Source: Pantoea rwandensis
Lineage (GTDB): Bacteria; Pseudomonadota; Gammaproteobacteria; Enterobacterales; Enterobacteriaceae
Direction of reading: 5' to 3'
Length of the DNA stretch: 64,000 nucleotides
Assembly: GCF_000759475.1 (NCBI RefSeq)
Contig: NZ_CP009454.1
Location: 4,154,001-4,218,000, forward strand
Each line of letters opens with the position of its first letter. The stretch's first letter is position 1. Position numbers and translations under genes: made by a program. This document shows positions 57,304-64,000 of the stretch, one piece after another. Below the pieces are notes generated by a model that saw only the letters and a list, made by a program, of their open reading frames with translations, did no database searches and was not told the origin of the DNA.

Positions 57304-58058
57304 GTGCCTCTTTCGACTTTAACGGAAAATTCGTCTGGGTAACCGGTGCGGGTAAAGGCATTGGTTACCACACGGCGCTGGCATTCCATCAGGCCGGCGC
57401 ACAGGTGATCGGCTTCGATCTGCGTTTTGATCAGCCCGACTACCCGTTTGCCACGCAGGTTTTGGATGTAGCGAATGCGGCGGAGGTGAAAGAAGTTTGT
57501 CAGCGCCTGCTGACTGAGCAGCCTCGTCTGGATGTGCTGGTCAACGGCGCCGGGATCCTGCGCGTCGGCAGCACCGAAGCACTCGCATTCGAAGACTGGC
57601 AGGCGTGTCTGGCGGTGAACGCTGGCGGCGCCTTCAATATGTTCCAGCAGACGCTGCCGGTGTTCCGCCAGCAGAGCGCAGGAGCGATTGTCACCATCGC
57701 CTCCAACGCCGCTCATGCGCCACGCCTGGGGATGTCCGCTTATGGCGCTTCCAAAGCGGCACTGCGTAGCCTGTGCCTGACCGTCGGTCTGGAAATGGCA
57801 CCGTTTGGCGTGCGCTGCAACATCGTTTCACCGGGTTCAACCGATACCGACATGCAACGTAGCCTGTGGCACACGCCGGAAGCAGAGCAGGAGATGATCA
57901 ACGGCTTCCCGGATCAATATAAGCTGGGGATCCCACTGCGTAAGATCGCGAAACCGCAAGAGATCGTGAACAACGTCCTGTTCCTTGCCTCGGATCTTGC
58001 CAGCCACGTGGTACTGCAGGATATTGTGGTCGACGGTGGCGCAACGCTGGGATCCTGA
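57300..58058 (+). CDS. entA: 2,3-dihydro-2,3-dihydroxybenzoate dehydrogenase EntA
   Basis: NAD-dependent short-chain dehydrogenase completing DHB synthesis. 252 residues (E. coli 248). TGAGKGIG cofactor motif at about residues 14-21, NGAG at about 83, and intact YxxxK in AYGASKAAL (about 146-151). In contrast to the SDR at 17153, the catalytic Tyr is retained. The ATG at 57300 overlaps the entB stop (ATGA). Confidence 0.96.
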   Translation: MSASFDFNGKFVWVTGAGKGIGYHTALAFHQAGAQVIGFDLRFDQPDYPFATQVLDVANAAEVKEVCQRLLTEQPRLDVLVNGAGILRVGSTEALAFEDWQACLAVNAGGAFNMFQQTLPVFRQQSAGAIVTIASNAAHAPRLGMSAYGASKAALRSLCLTVGLEMAPFGVRCNIVSPGSTDTDMQRSLWHTPEAEQEMINGFPDQYKLGIPLRKIAKPQEIVNNVLFLASDLASHVVLQDIVVDGGATLGS

Positions 58059-58059
58059 T

Positions 58060-58476
58060 ATGGCAATCTGGAAACGATCGGTTGATCTGGCAACCTTAAA
58101 TACCCTGGGTGATAACTCGCTGGTGTCGCACATCGGCATCGTGTTCACGGTGATTGGCGACGATTACCTTGAGGCCACTATGCCAGTGGACACCCGCACG
58201 CAGCAGCCGTTTGGCCTGCTGCACGGCGGTGCGTCAGTGGTGCTGGCGGAATCGATGGGATCGATTGCCGGTTATCTGAGTGTGGAAGAGGGCAAAAGTG
58301 TGGTGGGGATTGAGGTCAGTGCCAGCCACCATCGCGCGGTGAGCAGCGGTGAAGTCCGCGGCATCTGCCGTCCTTTGCATCTTGGCGCACGCAACCAGAG
58401 TTGGGAAATAGAGATTCGCAATGGACGCGATCAGCTGTGCTTCACATCGCGATTGACGGTGGCGGTGCTGGGGTAA
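58060..58476 (+). CDS. entH: Proofreading thioesterase EntH
   Basis: Hotdog-fold thioesterase (E. coli YbdB/EntH) that removes wrongly attached acyl groups from the EntB carrier domain. 138 residues (E. coli 137). FGLLHGGASVVLAESMGS at about residues 50-67 contains the catalytic-site helix with Glu. Starts 1 bp after the entA stop, so translation is coupled. Last gene of the cluster; a two-way terminator stands before obgE. Confidence 0.95.
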   Translation: MAIWKRSVDLATLNTLGDNSLVSHIGIVFTVIGDDYLEATMPVDTRTQQPFGLLHGGASVVLAESMGSIAGYLSVEEGKSVVGIEVSASHHRAVSSGEVRGICRPLHLGARNQSWEIEIRNGRDQLCFTSRLTVAVLG

Positions 58477-58582
58477 TTTTCCGCGACGGCCCCCTTATTC
58501 CAGGGGGTGAGAAAAATCGCGCCGGATTGCTGAACACGATGCCCTTTCATCGGGAGATGAAAATGGGCACTCAGCAGCCATA

Positions 58583-58612
58583 AAAAAAGCGGCCAATTGG
58601 CCGCTTTCTCTT
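58583..58612. terminator. Two-way terminator between entH and obgE
   Basis: AAAGCGGCC (58587-58595) pairs with GGCCGCTTT (58600-58608) around AATT, with A and T runs on both sides. It closes the ent operon and the obgE transcript. Confidence 0.9.
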
Positions 58613-58618
58613 TGGCGA

Positions 58619-59806
<1,188 letters not shown>

Positions 59807-59972
59807 TCACGCTATCGTTCGCGGCGACTAAAGCACAGCAAACGGGTCCGCCAGGGTCTTCTGCGCTGACCGGCGGCGGATAATACAAGACTGGCAAAGC
59901 CAGGAGTACATAAATTGTACAGCAAACTGCGCGTTTTGGTCAGAGGGAATCCCGCAACCTGCGGCAGAATGT

Positions 59973-59997
59973 AAAAAGCCCCGCAAAGCTGCGGGGC
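59973..59997 (-). terminator. rpmA terminator
   Basis: GCCCCGCA (59978-59985) pairs with TGCGGGGC (59990-59997) and five T residues follow on the minus strand. It separates rplU-rpmA from obgE. The rest of the 249-bp gap shows nothing I can call. Confidence 0.9.
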
Positions 59998-60043
59998 CTT
60001 CAATTCGTGTGTTCAGACGTTAACCGTCTGCGTCACAACAACC

Positions 60044-60304
<261 letters not shown>

Positions 60305-60316
60305 TCAGATCTCCTC

Positions 60317-60628
60317 TTACGCGCCGATCACAGTGATTTTCACATCAGTGAACCACTGACGGTGACCAGCTTGCTTACGGTAGTGTTTACGACGACGAAA
60401 CTTAACAATCTTAACTTTCTCGCCACGACCGTGAGCAACAACTTCTGCCTTGATCACACCGCCTGATACCAGTGGCGCGCCGATTTGCACGTCTTCGCCA
60501 TTTGCAATCATCAGAACCTGGTCGAACTCAATGGTTTCGCCGGTTGCGATGTCCAGCTTTTCCAAGCGAACGGTCTGACCTTCGCTTACTCGGTGTTGTT
60601 TACCACCACTTTGGAAAACCGCGTACAT
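60317..60628 (-). CDS. rplU: 50S ribosomal protein L21
   Basis: Early-assembly 23S-binding protein. 103 residues, the E. coli length. Starts [17 protein letters not shown] and carries the basic [14 protein letters not shown] signature near residue 75-88. The ATG at 60626-60628 is clear; the longer frame upstream runs into the divergent ispB promoter region. First gene of rplU-rpmA. Confidence 0.98.
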   Translation of the reverse strand: MYAVFQSGGKQHRVSEGQTVRLEKLDIATGETIEFDQVLMIANGEDVQIGAPLVSGGVIKAEVVAHGRGEKVKIVKFRRRKHYRKQAGHRQWFTDVKITVIGA

Positions 60629-60882
60629 ATAAAACTCCGCTTCTGCGCATGCCTTTCTATTCATCAGGCGGCGCGATAAATATTCACAATAGGGCGCGAA
60701 TTCTACGCAAATCTCCAGCAGAAGACAAGTGCACTTTGCACTCTCTTGCAGAAAAAAAGCGCAGGACGAATGCAAACGTTTCTCAGCCCGATTTTTCAAG
60801 TACAATCAGTAACAGATTACCTGAACTCACGCTGGGTAAAAGCGCTTACCATGCAAAATACGAGTCAAAGCTGAACAGACGA

Positions 60883-61854
60883 ATGAACTTAGAACAGATT
60901 AATGAATTAACCGCGCAGGACATGGCGGCCGTCAACCAGACCATCCTCGACCAGCTGAATTCAGATGTCTCACTGATTAATCAGTTGGGTTATTACATCA
61001 TCAGCGGCGGAGGCAAACGTATCCGGCCTATGATCGCGGTGCTCTCGGCACGTGCGCTGAACTATCAGGGATCGCTGCATGTCACCAATGCGGCGCTGAT
61101 CGAATTTATCCACACAGCGACTCTGCTGCACGATGATGTGGTGGATGAATCCGATATGCGCCGTGGCAAAGCCACTGCCAATGCCGCGTTCGGCAATGCT
61201 GCCAGTGTGCTAGTGGGGGATTTCATCTACACCCGCGCGTTTCAGATGATGACCAGCATGGGATCCTTAAAGATCCTCGCGCTGATGTCCGAAGCAGTAA
61301 ACGTGATTGCGGAAGGTGAAGTGCTGCAGTTGATGAACTGCAACGATCCCGATATCACTGAAGAGAGCTACATGCGCGTCATCTACAGTAAGACCGCGCG
61401 CCTGTTTGAAGCGGCTTCTCAAGCCTCCGCGATTCTGGCTGAAGCCACGCCGGCGCAGGAAAAAGCGCTGCAGGATTATGGTCGCTATCTGGGTACCGCT
61501 TTCCAGTTAATTGACGATTTGCTGGATTACAGTGCGGATGGCGAAACCCTGGGTAAAAATACCGGTGATGACCTGAGTGAAGGCAAGCCGACGCTGCCGC
61601 TGCTGCATGCCATGCACAACGGCACGCCAGAGCAAGCTCAGATGATCCGCAAAGCAATCGAAGAAGGTAACGGTCGCCATCTGCTGGAACCGGTACTGGA
61701 TGCCATGCAACAAACTGGCTCGCTGGAATGGACGCGCAAACGCGCTGAAGAAGAGGCGGATAAAGCCATTGCTGCCCTGCAAGCCCTGCCAGAAACACCG
61801 TGGCGGAGCGCACTCGAAGCATTGGCCCACATGTCAGTGCAGCGTGATTTCTGA
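60883..61854 (+). CDS. ispB: Octaprenyl diphosphate synthase IspB
   Basis: Trans-prenyltransferase making the C40 side chain of ubiquinone and menaquinone. 323 residues, the E. coli length. First Asp-rich motif in HDDVVDESDMRRG (about residues 84-96), GGGKRIRP at about 44-51 and the second Asp-rich motif in IDDLLDYS (about 210). The frame extends upstream over rplU but homology starts at MNLEQINELTAQ. It provides substrate for the same pathway that UbiTUV serve. Confidence 0.97.
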   Translation: MNLEQINELTAQDMAAVNQTILDQLNSDVSLINQLGYYIISGGGKRIRPMIAVLSARALNYQGSLHVTNAALIEFIHTATLLHDDVVDESDMRRGKATANAAFGNAASVLVGDFIYTRAFQMMTSMGSLKILALMSEAVNVIAEGEVLQLMNCNDPDITEESYMRVIYSKTARLFEAASQASAILAEATPAQEKALQDYGRYLGTAFQLIDDLLDYSADGETLGKNTGDDLSEGKPTLPLLHAMHNGTPEQAQMIRKAIEEGNGRHLLEPVLDAMQQTGSLEWTRKRAEEEADKAIAALQALPETPWRSALEALAHMSVQRDF

Positions 61855-61862
61855 TTGTCATT

Positions 61863-61890
61863 ACGGGGCAGCCTGGCCCCGTTTTCTTTC
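61863..61890 (+). terminator. ispB terminator
   Basis: ACGGGGC (61863-61869) pairs with GCCCCGT (61876-61882) and a TTTTCTTT run follows. The remaining bases to sfsB (about 235 bp) hold a possible promoter with TATAAG near 62035 and nothing else I recognise. Confidence 0.88.
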
Positions 61891-62126
61891 CTGCCTCACC
61901 CGTTTTCTCCCCCTGCTTTACTTCCCAGCCCTTCACCTGACTGCCCATTACATTCCTTGCAGCGCTTTTGCGAAAGAGAGCTCAGTTTAATGCGAGGCCA
62001 AAACAATTACTGGAAGCTTATGGAAATTATTTGCTATAAGGTTTTTGTTTTTTCCTAATATCTCTGCATTGGATACGCTCGCTGCGGCAGAGACAACGCA
62101 ATAACATGGACAAGGAGCAGGACGTT

Positions 62127-62408
62127 ATGAAAGCAAGGAAACAGGATTGGCATCCCGCAGATGTGATTGCAGCACTGCGTAAAAAAGGCACATCAATGGC
62201 TGAATTGTCACGCAATTCGGGGCTGAACTCATCCACACTCTCCAACGCACTTTCCCGCCCCTGGCCAAAAGGAGAGTGGTTGATCGCTGAAGCGATCGGT
62301 GTTCATCCCGCCGAGATCTGGCCAACTCGCTATTATGATCCTATTACATCGCGCTTGCTGGATCGCAAAAAACGTATTCGATCCCCCAGGGATCGTCAGG
62401 AGATCTGA
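62127..62408 (+). CDS. sfsB: Ner-like DNA-binding regulator SfsB (Nlp)
   Basis: Small DNA-binding protein related to the Ner repressor of Mu-like phages; in E. coli implicated in maltose-gene control. 93 residues. DWHPADVIAALRKKGTSMAELSR at about residues 7-29 begins a helix-turn-helix, and LNSSTLSNALSRPWPKGE completes it. AAGGAG ends 9 bp before the chosen ATG; another ATG seven codons upstream lacks such a site. Same ispB-sfsB-murA position as in E. coli. Confidence 0.9.
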   Translation: MKARKQDWHPADVIAALRKKGTSMAELSRNSGLNSSTLSNALSRPWPKGEWLIAEAIGVHPAEIWPTRYYDPITSRLLDRKKRIRSPRDRQEI

Positions 62409-62420
62409 GATCTTTGGCAT

Positions 62421-62454
62421 AAAAAAACCAGCCACGCTGCCGTGACTGGTTTTC
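62421..62454. terminator. Two-way terminator between sfsB and murA
   Basis: AACCAG-C-CACG (62426-62436) pairs with CGTG-A-CTGGTT (62441-62451) with one mismatch and an A run before and T run after, closing both converging genes. Confidence 0.85.
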
Positions 62455-62473
62455 TTCGCGTGCGAGATCTGTG

Positions 62474-63742
<1,269 letters not shown>

Positions 63743-63777
63743 TCAATTATCTATCAACAAATCAACCGGCGAGATAC

Positions 63778-64000
63778 TTAGAAACCGTTGAGTTTACGGT
63801 CGCGCGCCCACTCGGCTGGGGTATAAGTTTTAATGGAAACCGCATGAATACGGTTATCCGCAATGTATTCCATCAGCGGCGCATATACAGCCTGCTGTTT
63901 TTTCACACGGCTCAGTTCACCGAACATCTCACCCACCGCGATCACCTGAAAATGACTGCCGTCGTTGCTGAGAACATGTACTTCATCTAATGGCAGCGCC
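63778..64000 (-). CDS. ibaG: BolA-family protein IbaG, 5' end cut by window edge
   Basis: BolA/YrbA-type protein linked to iron-sulfur trafficking and acid stress through monothiol glutaredoxin. The C-terminal 73 residues are visible. They include [40 protein letters not shown] in segments typical of the family, with the invariant His in [12 protein letters not shown], and end RDRKLNGF. murA follows after 44 bp on the same strand, as in E. coli. Confidence 0.95.
   Translation of the reverse strand, partial: ALPLDEVHVLSNDGSHFQVIAVGEMFGELSRVKKQQAVYAPLMEYIADNRIHAVSIKTYTPAEWARDRKLNGF

Overview
The window comes from a member of the Enterobacterales, most likely Erwiniaceae (Pantoea or a close Erwinia relative). 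Nearly every protein is clearly recognisable as the counterpart of an Escherichia coli gene. Several gene orders differ from E. coli in ways that fit Erwiniaceae: pmrAB follows dacB, an enterobactin locus lies between dacB/pmrAB and obgE, and argG and yhbE are absent from their E. coli positions. The genus is an inference; no rRNA gene is present to settle it.

Layout. (1) 1-4310: tRNA and RNase regulators (miaE partial, rraB), arginine synthesis (argI with ArgR boxes) and pyrimidine synthesis (pyrL attenuator, pyrBI), then ridA. (2) 4311-4594: a small accessory patch with a long inverted repeat, about four degenerate 34-bp tandem units and a possible insertion-sequence end. (3) 4595-11000: a secreted GH20 hexosaminidase, the anaerobic ribonucleotide reductase pair nrdDG with paired NrdR boxes, and the permease yraQ, whose 3' end overlaps an overlong nrdG. 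(4) 11010-17900: yhbP, yhbQ, yhbS, the oxygen-independent ubiquinone hydroxylation genes ubiT/ubiU/ubiV with a candidate FNR site, yhbW, and a divergent AraC regulator/short-chain dehydrogenase pair. (5) 17966-37051: a long, mostly minus-strand block for RNA and translation (deaD, yrbN, nlpI, pnp, rpsO, truB, rbfA, infB, nusA, rimP, tRNA-fMet, tRNA-Leu), then secG, glmM, folP, ftsH, rlmE, yhbY (plus strand) and greA. (6) 37298-40448: dacB-pmrA-pmrB, overlapping by 1 and 4 bp. (7) 40445-58476: a complete-looking enterobactin uptake and synthesis locus (fepA, fes, entF, fepCGD, entS, fepB, entCEBAH). (8) 58619-64000: obgE, rpmA, rplU, ispB, sfsB, murA and ibaG (partial).

How it works together. 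EntC, EntB and EntA make 2,3-dihydroxybenzoate from chorismate. EntE and EntF, with the carrier domain of EntB, assemble and cyclise three DHB-Ser units. EntS exports the product, FepA imports the iron complex across the outer membrane, and FepB/FepD/FepG/FepC carry it inward. Fes hydrolyses it to release iron, and EntH clears misloaded carrier protein. Each of the three divergent promoter regions carries a Fur-like operator. The locus lacks entD, ybdZ and fepE, which E. coli has beside these genes.

The strongest oddities are: a short-chain dehydrogenase with Trp in place of the catalytic Tyr; a 21-bp-phased direct repeat between it and its AraC neighbour; nrdG reading through into the antisense of yraQ; no MbtH-like gene in front of entF; an FNR-like site 41.5 bp upstream of a predicted ubiU start point; and the repeat patch after ridA. 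I found no CRISPR array, prophage or intact insertion sequence, and no clearly new multigene system.
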